In this document: piece after piece, positions 17,201 to 25,489 of the stretch
Layout of the letters: each line of letters starts with the position of its first letter
Position numbering within the stretch: position 1 is the first letter of the stretch
From: Terriglobia bacterium
GTDB lineage: Bacteria; Acidobacteriota; Terriglobia; UBA7540
Reading direction: 5' to 3'
Assembly: GCA_020073545.1 (NCBI GenBank)
Contig: JAIQEZ010000001.1
Coordinates: 1 to 64,000 of the forward strand
DNA: 64,000 bases
Translations under genes and position numbers: made by a program
Notes under the pieces: model-generated
What the model was told of the DNA's origin: nothing
What the model saw: the letters and a program-made list of their open reading frames with translations, nothing else
Database searches by the model: none

Positions 17201-18117
17201 TTTTGCTCAATTATTTCGCTCGTCACGTAACGGCGAACAAGGTTCTTTAAGCTTCCATTCTTGCGTTCTAAGTGCTTTCGGTAGTCTATAAAATCCTTGA
17301 ATATCTGGATCGGCTCAGAGTATTGACCTCTTTCATCGCAAACTACTGCTGCGACGCCGATTACCGACTGCTCCTCAGGATACTGAGACTGAAAACGCAT
17401 AAATGCACGGTCCAAAACAGCCTCCCACGATACAATTCTTGAGGAAAGGCTCTCGCGAATTTTCTCATGCACAGTCCAAATGCCTTCCACGTAGTCTCGG
17501 ACCAGCACTTTGATGTCAACTTTTTCGCCAAGAGCTTCCAGTTCTCCTAGTACGGACTTATTAAATTTGCCGTCACCACGAAGATCTTCTGGCCGCAGGT
17601 ATACGCTGACTGCAAACTGCGTTTTGCTTTTTTCACCATCAATCCACCTTGAGTTGTAGGTGACTTCGTGAACTGGGAAGCCTCGATGTTGCACGAAATT
17701 ACGCAACTTCTCCATGGCCCGGTACCCAAGTCGGGTGTCATGTTCATAGCTAAACGAAGTCTCGACGTTCGGAGCTTCTTCTCCCTCAGTATCGAACACG
17801 TTATCTAGATGGTGTTTCACATGATCAACGTATGTTCTTGCAGCAGTAAGGAGGTTTACAAGGCGCCGGTTGAAGAGGCTTCGTTCCACTTGGAACCAAC
17901 GGTAGTCTTGTCCCCTTAGAATCATCTGGCGCGCAACCGATTCGAGCAGAGATCCTTCGAGCTCTAGGTAGTTTTCCACGACAAGATCGTACTTTTCCTC
18001 GATGAAAAGACTCTCAACAAGAGCACTCTTCGCTTTCTTGATTTCCTGATATTCGTTCGCTGATATGTGAACGAATGCTCTTGAACCGAGAACCATTCGT
18101 GTTAACCCATAATCCAT
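17194..18117 (-). CDS. Cassette-borne protein of unknown function with HEPN-like RNxxxH motif
   Basis: The 307-residue soluble protein has no family I can name. Helical segments dominate residues 20-150; R139-N140-F-V-Q-H144 sits in 'AMEKLRNFVQHRGFPVH'. Rx4-6H with Asn after Arg is the catalytic motif of HEPN RNases, here preceded by a helix-rich region as expected. The C-terminal half is alpha/beta and uncharacterised. Base composition is visibly less GC-rich than its neighbours. Stop codon and upstream flank both lie in attC-like sequence, so it was probably acquired as an integron cassette. A defence or toxin-type RNase is plausible but unproven. Confidence 0.7.
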   Translation of the reverse strand: MDYGLTRMVLGSRAFVHISANEYQEIKKAKSALVESLFIEEKYDLVVENYLELEGSLLESVARQMILRGQDYRWFQVERSLFNRRLVNLLTAARTYVDHVKHHLDNVFDTEGEEAPNVETSFSYEHDTRLGYRAMEKLRNFVQHRGFPVHEVTYNSRWIDGEKSKTQFAVSVYLRPEDLRGDGKFNKSVLGELEALGEKVDIKVLVRDYVEGIWTVHEKIRESLSSRIVSWEAVLDRAFMRFQSQYPEEQSVIGVAAVVCDERGQYSEPIQIFKDFIDYRKHLERKNGSLKNLVRRYVTSEIIEQKT

Positions 18118-18130
18118 GCTTAATTCCTTC

Positions 18131-18168
18131 GACCTAACAATAATTGGACTAAACCGCTGCGCGGTATG
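18131..18168 (-). other. Truncated attC half-site upstream of the 307-aa gene
   Basis: On the minus strand the sequence runs ...GCGCAGCGGTTTAGTCC AATTATTGTTAGGTC and the 307-aa gene begins 13 bases further on. It looks like the right half of an attC, with its GTTAGGT box at the cassette start. I cannot find the matching RYYYAAC arm within the next 140 bases, so the preceding cassette appears truncated. Confidence 0.5.
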
Positions 18169-18278
18169 TGCTGGCCCGGCCTTTCGATCTGAGCCCGCCA
18201 GACGTCATCAACTTGAGACCGCCGACCCCACACCCTGCCTGCGGCAGGGACGCCCGCCCCTCCTCCATCGGGTCACTC

Positions 18279-18301
18279 CTCTCCCCGCCGTGCGGGGAGA
18301 G
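18279..18301. terminator. Strong hairpin (10-bp stem, 3-nt loop)
   Basis: The stem ctctccccgc/gcggggagag is perfect with loop cgt. It lies downstream of the stop codon of the 237-aa gene. There is no clear T-run on either side, so it may be an intergenic palindrome rather than an intrinsic terminator. Confidence 0.4.
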
Positions 18302-18328
18302 GGGCAGGGGGTGAGGGGCATCCAGGAT

Positions 18329-19042
18329 CTAGCCCGCGTGAGGCGATGAGACAAACGCGAGGAATGCATCGCCCATTGGCGTGGTTCTCTTCGCGAGCAC
18401 GCCAGAAGCCGTCATCATTGCATGTAGCCCACTGGGCTCCGAATTCATGAGACCTCGCGAGAAAAGATCGCTAACGATTTGGTCATAAAAGGCGCGCTGG
18501 CCCCGCAATTCTGGGAAAGTGTGCTCGATAACTCTAGCCGGTGATCCCACAGCCTGGTTGGTGCTGGTCATACCCTTTGCCGCACGATAGGCGGCGGGAC
18601 CTTGGAGGAAACGTAGGATCCGCAAGTGCCACGGAGTCAGCGTGTCAATGAAGTTCAGGAACATCAACTGGAGATCTTCGTCAGGAGCATTCCCGCTCGC
18701 AACGTTCAGCACTGCATTGCGAAGGGCCTCTAGTTTTTCTTGATGGTGATTGCGGACCGCTGCTTGGCTGGCATGCATCACGGCGGTCACGAATGCCTCG
18801 TTCTCCCGGAGCGAGTCAACGGTAAAACCGCTGACTTTCTCCTCAAGCTCTTCAAGACCCTCAGCAATCGATCGGACCCAGTTGTCGCGTCTCTTGGCCA
18901 ATGGTGGTGCAAGGAGCGCGGAGAAAAGCTCTGCCGCTGGACCACCAACAATGGGGATAGCAGACAAACCAGCCTTGACGACGGTGTGGGCGATATCTCC
19001 ACCGCCTGGCTTAGGAGGCTGTAAGTTCTTGTCGTTTGTCAT
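18329..19042 (-). CDS. Hypothetical protein, 237 aa
   Basis: No family is recognised with confidence. Residues 15-50 form a Gly/Ala/Pro-rich, weakly hydrophobic stretch (VVKAGLSAIPIVGGPAAELFSALLAPPL) that could insert in membrane. Then come helices with many charged residues (ELEEKVSGF; FVTAVMHASQAAVRNHHQEKLEALRNAV), and a C-terminal part that reads like a winged-helix (YDQIVSDLFSRGLMN...HAMMTASGVL). The layout recalls Abi/DUF4393-type accessory proteins, but this is only resemblance. It lies between the attC remnant and folP-tail copy 3, hence in accessory DNA. Confidence 0.6.
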   Translation of the reverse strand: MTNDKNLQPPKPGGGDIAHTVVKAGLSAIPIVGGPAAELFSALLAPPLAKRRDNWVRSIAEGLEELEEKVSGFTVDSLRENEAFVTAVMHASQAAVRNHHQEKLEALRNAVLNVASGNAPDEDLQLMFLNFIDTLTPWHLRILRFLQGPAAYRAAKGMTSTNQAVGSPARVIEHTFPELRGQRAFYDQIVSDLFSRGLMNSEPSGLHAMMTASGVLAKRTTPMGDAFLAFVSSPHAG

Positions 19043-19102
19043 CCCTTAAAGTATAGAGCAAGGGTAGCATACTTCAAAGATGTGACCCCTGGGGGGCACA
19101 AG

Positions 19103-19385
19103 TTGGTAGCGCGGGGTTCGCGGGTTTCATACTCCACGGCCTGTAAACTGGCAGTCGTCGGAGCGCCGCAGCGTTACAGACCAACCATGCCAGCTCCTAC
19201 GTGGGGCCGTCCCGACACAACAGATCGGGATAGGTAGACAGGCGCCATAGCCCTGGGCCGTACGGTGTGCCCCGCAGCTCGGAGGGTACATCAGGGTCTT
19301 CTGGGATTATTCGCCGCGAGCAGGGCGTCGGCGATGCGCACGGCGGGAAGAACTGCCTCGGGGTCGCGCACCAACACGCGATCGA
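19103..19385 (-). repeat. folP-tail repeat copy 3
   Basis: Homologous throughout to the spacer and 3' end of folP at about 20105-20385. The hairpin region, 'caaactggcagtcgtc'-like word, 'acaacagatcggga', 'acaggcgccatagccctggg' and the terminal codons (gggattattcgccgcgag) are all present with scattered changes. Homology breaks off at 'gggtcgcgcacca'. The sequence from there to 19671 has no recognisable gene; a strong Shine-Dalgarno precedes the next CDS. Confidence 0.8.
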
Positions 19386-19671
19386 TCATGTCCAGTGGCG
19401 CAGAAGAATATGACGACGCTTATGACCCTATCAATTAATACAATGGCAGCAGAGTTTAAGCTAGATAAACTCTGCGCTTCCCGCTCCAAGTCGGTCGCGC
19501 AAATTCGCCCCGCACAAACCAGGCTATTCTGTGCAATATTGAGGAGACAGCGAACTTGTGGTAAAAGGCAGCGAGAGTACGTGCTACGAGGTAACGTGGC
19601 CGGTCGCATGGTGCTGGTCGGTGGGCGGAGGATAACTACAGCATTCCCGTGATCTCAAACCGGAGGTTCTT

Positions 19672-20100
19672 ATGGGCCGAGGTGTACTTTCGGTTCTATT
19701 AGCGTCAATTCTTTGGGTTCATTGTGGCTTATCCGCTAAGGCAGAGGTTGTTGGGGCGGGCGCCACTTCCCAGGCGAGTACCTCTCAGAAGCCAACCCTC
19801 AAAGAGCAGGTCATCCAAATTCCGGGTGGATCTCAGGTGGAAGTGCGCCTGCTCAACAAGGAGCGATTCCGCGCCCGACTTGGCGACGTCTCCGATGAGG
19901 GGTTCACCGTCCAGATTGCGAAGGGGAACCAGATCGAGACACGCAAGCTCGCTTTTGGCGATGTGAAGTCTATCAAGCAGATTGGAGGGAAAACACACAC
20001 GGCAATCTACATTCTCGCTGGCGTCGGAATTGCCTTCGGCGTTATCCTTGCTTTGGCTTTCACCCTTGGACGCGCCGGGAACCCAGGGATCCGGTTGTGA
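19672..20100 (+). CDS. Small exported/membrane protein
   Basis: The 142-residue protein has a signal peptide (VLSVLLASILWVHCGLSAKA). A small beta-rich segment with 'IQIPGGSQVEVRLLNKERFRARL' and 'GFTVQIAKG' resembles an LSM/SH3-like barrel. A C-terminal transmembrane helix (AIYILAGVGIAFGVILALAF) follows. A clear GGAGG lies seven bases before the ATG. It sits between two folP-tail copies and is convergent with folP. Function unknown. Confidence 0.65.
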   Translation: MGRGVLSVLLASILWVHCGLSAKAEVVGAGATSQASTSQKPTLKEQVIQIPGGSQVEVRLLNKERFRARLGDVSDEGFTVQIAKGNQIETRKLAFGDVKSIKQIGGKTHTAIYILAGVGIAFGVILALAFTLGRAGNPGIRL

Positions 20101-20104
20101 GCTG

Positions 20105-20291
20105 GAGCGCGGAGTTTGCGGGTTTCGAACTCCGCGGCCCGCAAACTGGCAGTCGTCCGAGAGCCGAAGGGTTACAGGCCAACTCCGCCAGTTCTCATGT
20201 GTCATCCCGACACAACAGATCGGGATGGGTAGACAGGCGCCATAGCCCTGGGCCGTACGGTGTGCCCCGCAGCGAGGACGGCGAGTCAGGG
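20105..20291 (-). repeat. Parental spacer downstream of folP (source of the folP-tail repeats)
   Basis: This spacer and the adjacent folP 3' codons are the segment found in decayed copies at 7400-7698, 14211-14290 and 19103-19385. It contains an inverted repeat (gcggagtt / aactccgc) that could act as folP's transcription terminator, though no T-tract follows. Because only this copy continues into an intact gene, I treat it as the parent. Confidence 0.7.
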
Positions 20292-21218
20292 TCATCTGGG
20301 ATTATTCGCCGCGAGCACGGCGTCGGCGACGCGCACGGCAGTGAGAACTGCCTCGGGGTCGTGCACACGCACAATGTGCGCGCCGCCAAGAATGGCAGCG
20401 ACCACGGCCGCGGCATCGGCGATCGCGAGGGGGGCGGAGTTTTGCATCGGCCAGAAAGCGGCCTGACGCTTCACCTGCGAAGGCTCAAGACTCTCGCCCG
20501 CCACGATGGCCTGCACAAACGACTTGCGCGAGCTGCCGACGAGGATGGGAAGACGAAAGCACTGAAGTCTTGCCAGGCCGGCGAGGATTTCATAGTTCTG
20601 CCGGCGCGACTTGCCGAAGCCCAGGCCGGGATCAAGGATGATCTGCGAGCGGCTCACCCCGGCGGCGAGCGCGCGCCGAAGGGAAGTTTCCAAACCCTCG
20701 GCGAGCGAGCGCCAGATGTTCTGTGCGAAGGGTTTCTGCTGCATGGTCTCCGGGCGGCCGCGCAGGTGCATCAGAACGAGCGGCGCGCGGTAGCGGCGCG
20801 CGACCTCGGCAAGACGCGGGTCGAAGCGTAGCCCACTGACATCATTGAGAATGTTCGCGCCGGTGCGGAGAGCTTGCTCGGCGACCTCAGCTTTGGTGGT
20901 GTCAGTGGAGATGGGGACGGAGCGCAGCTTGCGCCGCAGGCCGCGAATGACGGGCAGCACGCGCCGCAGTTCTTCTTCCGCAGAGATACGTTGCGAACCC
21001 GGCCGCGTGGATTCGCCGCCCACGTCGATCCAGTCGGCTCCCTGGCGAACCAGTTCCAGGCCGCGCTGGATGGCACGTTCGGGAGCAAGGTAAAGTCCGC
21101 CATCAGAGAAAGAGTCCGGGGTGACGTTGAGTACGCCCATGAGGAGCGTACGCTCGCCAAGACGAATCGCTCGGCCAGCAACTTTGATTTCGAATTCGGG
21201 GCGAAGTCTCATGTTCAC
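20292..21218 (-). CDS. folP: Dihydropteroate synthase
   Basis: Folate synthesis: condenses 6-hydroxymethyl-7,8-dihydropterin pyrophosphate with p-aminobenzoate. The TIM-barrel signatures are clear: MGVLNVTPDSFSDGG near residue 29, DVGGESTRPGS, ANILNDVSGLR, and the C-terminal RVHDPEAVLTAVRVADAV. Start is GTG or the ATG six bases later (MRLRPEF); no strong ribosome site decides. Its 3' end was copied several times to the left. Confidence 0.95.
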   Translation of the reverse strand: MNMRLRPEFEIKVAGRAIRLGERTLLMGVLNVTPDSFSDGGLYLAPERAIQRGLELVRQGADWIDVGGESTRPGSQRISAEEELRRVLPVIRGLRRKLRSVPISTDTTKAEVAEQALRTGANILNDVSGLRFDPRLAEVARRYRAPLVLMHLRGRPETMQQKPFAQNIWRSLAEGLETSLRRALAAGVSRSQIILDPGLGFGKSRRQNYEILAGLARLQCFRLPILVGSSRKSFVQAIVAGESLEPSQVKRQAAFWPMQNSAPLAIADAAAVVAAILGGAHIVRVHDPEAVLTAVRVADAVLAANNPR

Positions 21219-21396
21219 GGTAGATCGAGACGTCCATGGTCCGTGGTCCGCGGTCAGTCGTCAGTAATCAGTTATCAGTCTTCAGTAAGAACCAAGAAGC
21301 CGCTCCCCTGGGCCCTTGCTGATAACTGAGAACTGATGACTGAAAACTTTCAACTGGCAACGGACCACGGACTACCGACCACGAATCACGGGCGAC

Positions 21397-22113
21397 TTAC
21401 ATCCCGAATAATTTCACGTAGGCCACCGCTCCCGCCACGCCGCCGAGGACGGGCCCAAGAACTGGCACCCAGGAATAACTCCAATCGGAATCACCTTTGC
21501 CGGCGATGGGCAGCAACGCGTGCGCGAGTCGCGGCCCCAGGTCGCGCGCGGGATTAATGGCGTATCCGGTGGGCGCGCCGAGCGACAGCCCGATTGACCA
21601 GACGAGAAACCCCACCAGAAGCGGAAACAGGCCACTTTGAGTGGGGGCGGCGTTGGCCAGGATGGCGAGCACTCCAAACATCAGGACGAACGTTCCGATG
21701 ATTTCGGTGAGCAGATTCATGGGCAGACGGCGAATGGCGGGCACGGTGGAGAAGACGATGAGCTTCGCGCTCTTGTCTTCCGTAACAGGCCAGTGGGCAA
21801 GATAGGCGAGCCACACGATCACCGCGCCGAGGAAGGCTCCCAAAAATTGGGCCGCCATGTACGTGGGCACGGCTCGCCAGGAAAACCTGCCAATCACCGC
21901 CAGGCCGAGGGTGATGGCAGGATTCAAGTGCGCGCCGCTGATGCGACCCACGGCATAAACTCCCATCGCCACCCCCAATGCCCACCCCGTGGTGATGACC
22001 ATCCAGCCGGAGTTCTGAGCCTTGGTTTTGTTCAGCACCACCGCGGCGACGACTCCATCGCCCAACAGGACCAAGAACATCGTACCCACCACCTCCGCCA
22101 TAAATGGACTCAT
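21397..22113 (-). CDS. glpF: Aquaglyceroporin (MIP family, GlpF-like)
   Basis: I start at the ATG of MSPFMAEVVGTM because GGGAGG precedes it; longer frames upstream add an implausible Cys/Arg-rich extension. The 238-residue channel has six membrane spans and both NPA boxes: SGAHLNPAITLG and GYAINPARDLGPR. Asp after NPAR is the glycerol-facilitator signature. It would pass glycerol and small solutes across the inner membrane. It is separated from folP by a spacer of repeated words. Confidence 0.92.
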   Translation of the reverse strand: MSPFMAEVVGTMFLVLLGDGVVAAVVLNKTKAQNSGWMVITTGWALGVAMGVYAVGRISGAHLNPAITLGLAVIGRFSWRAVPTYMAAQFLGAFLGAVIVWLAYLAHWPVTEDKSAKLIVFSTVPAIRRLPMNLLTEIIGTFVLMFGVLAILANAAPTQSGLFPLLVGFLVWSIGLSLGAPTGYAINPARDLGPRLAHALLPIAGKGDSDWSYSWVPVLGPVLGGVAGAVAYVKLFGM

Positions 22114-22237
22114 GCGCATCCTCCCTGACGTGCTTTCGCAGCTTGCGGACGGGCAGAGAGTATAGTTCGGCGTATGGGGAATTGCGCGGGAAAATGAGTC
22201 AACGCGAGGGTTGAAGCGCCACCTGTCTTGGACCGGA

Positions 22238-22783
22238 TCAGGACTGGAAGACCGGGCCGACAGGCAGAAGAAAGCCGGGCAGCAGGGGAGTCTCAACCGT
22301 ATCGTCTTTCGCGCACATCTTCGCAAGCTGGAAGCCTTCTGTGGCCAGCCGGTAGACCTCGATCACTTGTGCGACGGGGTCGACGATCCAGTATTCCCCC
22401 ACGCCAAACCGTGCATAGGCTTTCATTTTGGGCCCGCGATCGCGGGCCTCAGTGGCAGGCGAGAGGATTTCAACAACCAGGTCCGGAGCGCCGCGGACCC
22501 AATCCCTGACGATGGTCCGGTGCTCTTTCAAGACGAAAAGGAGGTCGGGCTCCAGGACGTCATGCTCGCTCAGGATAACGTCCAAGGGAGCAAACCGCAG
22601 CTCCCCGAGCGGGTGGACCTCCAAAAACTTCCCAAGAGCCAACGTGAGGTTGAACAGGATTTTCTGATGGATATCCAGTGGTGAGGGTGTCACAAAGAGT
22701 TCTCCCTCGATAATTTCCCGGCGCTTGCCGTCGTCGGGCATGGCCAGGAGATCAGCGTGCGTATATTTCGTGCTGATAATCAT
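22238..22783 (-). CDS. Uma2-family (DUF820) restriction-endonuclease-like protein
   Basis: The 181-residue protein shows the Uma2 pattern: YTHADLLAMPDDGKRREIIEGEL at the N-terminus, EPDLLFV, PDLVVEILSPATEARDRGPKMKAYARFGVGEYWIVDP. The conserved acidic residues and Lys match the PD-(D/E)xK nuclease core. The family is expanded in cyanobacteria, Chloroflexi and acidobacteria, with unknown biological role. No partner gene. Confidence 0.85.
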   Translation of the reverse strand: MIISTKYTHADLLAMPDDGKRREIIEGELFVTPSPLDIHQKILFNLTLALGKFLEVHPLGELRFAPLDVILSEHDVLEPDLLFVLKEHRTIVRDWVRGAPDLVVEILSPATEARDRGPKMKAYARFGVGEYWIVDPVAQVIEVYRLATEGFQLAKMCAKDDTVETPLLPGFLLPVGPVFQS

Positions 22784-22873
22784 GCGCCGATTATATCACC
22801 CGCCCTATTCTCGATTTCCGATTATGGAACACGCCTGCACTGCCTGTCTCTTCAATCCAAAATCCAAAGTGGT

Positions 22874-24784
22874 TTACGCCGGCTGAGGGCGCTCGCGAGG
22901 CGGGATGCCGGGCTGCGCGGGTTGCGGCTTGAGCACCTGCGTGGTTTCAGGTGGCGCCGGCTGGGGCGGTGCGCGGCGGACGAATTCCGGCAGCGGCTTG
23001 CCTTCGATGAGCAGGTTCACCTCGTTTACGTCCAGAACTTCGCGGACGAGCAGGGCTTCGGCGATGCGGGTGAGGATCTCGCGGTTCGTCGTCAGGACGT
23101 GCTCGGCTCGCTGGTAGGCGGCAGTGATGAATTTCTTCACTTCCTGGTCAATCTTGATGGCCGTGTCTTCGCTGAAGTCGCGGGAGGTGGTGAGATCGCG
23201 TCCCAGGAAGATCTCCTGCTGGTTCTTTCCGAAAGCCAGCGGCCCGAGGTCCGACATGCCCCACTCGCAGACCATGCGGCGAGCCACTTCGGTGGCCTGC
23301 TCGATGTCGTTGCCGGCCCCGGTGGTGACGTGGTGCAGAAAGAGCTCCTCCGCCGCGCGCCCACCCATCATGATGGCCAGTTGCGACTCCAGGTAATTGC
23401 GCGTGTAGGTGTGCTTGTCATCGATCGGCAACTGCATGGTGACGCCCAAAGCCATGCCGCGCGGAATGATGGTGACCTTGTGCAGCGGGTCAGCGTACGG
23501 AACCATGGAGGCGACGAGCGCGTGCCCGGCTTCGTGGTAAGCGGTATTGCGCTTCTCCTCTTCGGAAAGAATCATCGACTTGCGCTCGGCACCCATCAGG
23601 ACCTTGTCCTTGGAGGTTTCGAAGTCCGCCATCATCACGGTCTTGCGGTTCTGGCGCGCCGCCAGCAGCGCCCCTTCGTTCACCAGGTTGGCCAGGTCGG
23701 CGCCCGAGAAGCCCGGCGTGCCGCGCGCGAGCACCGAGATCTCGACGTCCTCAGCCAGCGGAATCTTCTTGGTGTGGACTTTCAAAATAGCTTCGCGCCC
23801 GCCGACATCGGGCCGCGGGACAACCACGCGACGGTCGAAGCGGCCCGGGCGCAGCAGCGCGGGGTCCAGGACGTCGGGGCGGTTGGTGGCGGCGATCAAG
23901 ATGACGCCTTCGTTCGACTCAAAGCCGTCCATTTCCACCAGCAACTGGTTGAGCGTCTGTTCGCGCTCGTCGTGGCCGCCGCCCAAACCCGCACCGCGGT
24001 GACGGCCGACGGCGTCGATCTCATCAATGAAGATGATGCAGGGAGCATTTTTCTTGCCCTGCTCGAACAGGTCACGCACCCGCGAGGCGCCCACGCCCAC
24101 AAACATCTCGACGAAGTCAGAGCCGGAAATCGAGAAGAACGGAACGTTGGCTTGGCCGGCGATGGCCCGCGCCAGCAACGTCTTGCCGGTTCCCGGGGGG
24201 CCGACCAGCAGCACGCCTTTGGGGATGCGCCCGCCCAGCTTCTGGAACTTCTGCGGCTCGCGCAGGAACTCGATGATTTCCTGCAGTTCTTCCTTGGCCT
24301 CGTCCACGCCCGCCACGTCATTAAAGGTGACTTTTTTCTGCTGGCTCGAGAGCAGCCGAGCGCGGCTCTTGCCGAACGACAACGCCTTGTTCCCACCGGA
24401 CTGCATCTGGCGCATCATGAAAATCCAGAGCCCCAAAATGAGGATCATGGGCAAGCCGTTGGCGAGCCACGTCATCCAGGAGGATCCGGAGTTGTCCTTG
24501 ATGATGACATTGACGTTCTTATCCTGCAGAGTCTTATAGATGTCCGGGTAATTGGCGGGGATCGTGGTCTTGAAATGGGAGCTGTCTTTCTTGAACGTCC
24601 CCGTGACGTCGGTGCCCACGATGGTGACGTCGCGGATATTGTCCTTGTTCACTTCGGTGGTGAACTCCGTGAGGGTCAGGTCCCGAACCCTCTCTCCTGT
24701 ACTGGACTTCACCACCGCCCAGATGAGCAGGGCGGTGACTGCCATCACGATCCAGAAGATAATATTCTTGACTGCCGAGTTCAC
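22874..24784 (-). CDS. ftsH: ATP-dependent zinc metalloprotease FtsH
   Basis: I start at the GTG ([12 protein letters not shown]) because AGAGGAGG precedes it; a frame 54 bases longer is Arg-rich and unlikely. The 636-residue protein has two membrane helices bracketing a periplasmic domain. The AAA+ module has [20 protein letters not shown] and the SRH region, and the M41 protease has HEAGH. It degrades membrane and regulatory proteins. The order ftsH-hpt-tilS, read upstream on the minus strand, is a common bacterial gene neighbourhood. Confidence 0.97.
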   Translation of the reverse strand: MNSAVKNIIFWIVMAVTALLIWAVVKSSTGERVRDLTLTEFTTEVNKDNIRDVTIVGTDVTGTFKKDSSHFKTTIPANYPDIYKTLQDKNVNVIIKDNSGSSWMTWLANGLPMILILGLWIFMMRQMQSGGNKALSFGKSRARLLSSQQKKVTFNDVAGVDEAKEELQEIIEFLREPQKFQKLGGRIPKGVLLVGPPGTGKTLLARAIAGQANVPFFSISGSDFVEMFVGVGASRVRDLFEQGKKNAPCIIFIDEIDAVGRHRGAGLGGGHDEREQTLNQLLVEMDGFESNEGVILIAATNRPDVLDPALLRPGRFDRRVVVPRPDVGGREAILKVHTKKIPLAEDVEISVLARGTPGFSGADLANLVNEGALLAARQNRKTVMMADFETSKDKVLMGAERKSMILSEEEKRNTAYHEAGHALVASMVPYADPLHKVTIIPRGMALGVTMQLPIDDKHTYTRNYLESQLAIMMGGRAAEELFLHHVTTGAGNDIEQATEVARRMVCEWGMSDLGPLAFGKNQQEIFLGRDLTTSRDFSEDTAIKIDQEVKKFITAAYQRAEHVLTTNREILTRIAEALLVREVLDVNEVNLLIEGKPLPEFVRRAPPQPAPPETTQVLKPQPAQPGIPPRERPQPA

Positions 24785-24886
24785 GGACCGTCCTCCTCTA
24801 GCCCCTCGCCATGACTTGTGTCTTCCCCTAGGACTCACCCCTCCTGATTAGATGCACGCCAAAGGCACAGGGGCCGCCGCCTCCCT

Positions 24887-25489
24887 TCAACCCATCCGGG
24901 CCAGATAGGGCAGGTTGCGGTATTGATCCTGATAGCCCAGACCATAGCCAACCCAAAACTTGCCCGAGACTTTGAAGCCCGCGTAATCCACCGGAACGTC
25001 CACTTTCCGTTCCTCGGTCTTGTCGAGCAGCGTCGCGGTGCGCAGCGAGGCGGGCTGCTGCGCCAGCAGGGTACGATACAGATGATCGAGCGTCACCCCC
25101 GATTGCAGGACTCCGTCCACGAGGAGGAGGTCTTTGCCCGCGAGAAGGAGGTTTTTGCCCGCCGCATCCACGGGAGGGATGTACATGATCTCCCGCATGG
25201 CCACGAGCCCTGAGTCGCTGTCGCGCACCTGCCAGCGGACAAACGAGTAGACGACTGGTATTGTCAGGGCGCGGACTAAGTCCGCCATAAACACGTAGCA
25301 GTCCTCCAGGATCCCTATGACGTGCAGGATCTTTCCCTGGTAATCACGATTGATCTGGTTTGCCAGCTCGCGCACACGCTTGTGAATTGCCTTTTCGCTG
25401 ATAACCATTTTCAGATGGTTATTGCCCTCAGTGGCGACACGTGGCAACAGACGGCGCTTCTTCGCGACAGGCTGGGGACGTTTTTTCAT
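24887..25489 (-). CDS. hpt: Hypoxanthine phosphoribosyltransferase-like protein
   Basis: The start at MKKRPQP overlaps the tilS stop by four bases (ATGA). An internal ATG (MVISEKAIHKRV) is an alternative. The 200-residue protein follows the HPRT fold order: ILHVIGILEDCYVFMADLVRAL, then LLLVDGVLQSGVTLDHL where the PRPP-binding loop should be, and KFWVGYGLGYQDQYRNLPY at the end. The usual loop reads VEDIxDTGxT; here it is VDGVLQSGVT, so the Asp that acts as catalytic base in characterised HPRTs is Gln129. Purine salvage may therefore be altered. Confidence 0.85.
   Translation of the reverse strand: MKKRPQPVAKKRRLLPRVATEGNNHLKMVISEKAIHKRVRELANQINRDYQGKILHVIGILEDCYVFMADLVRALTIPVVYSFVRWQVRDSDSGLVAMREIMYIPPVDAAGKNLLLAGKDLLLVDGVLQSGVTLDHLYRTLLAQQPASLRTATLLDKTEERKVDVPVDYAGFKVSGKFWVGYGLGYQDQYRNLPYLARMG

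Noticed and set aside
22757..24814. 685-codon open frame opposite ftsH
   Set aside because: Antisense shadow of FtsH; low-complexity composition and no recognisable domain.
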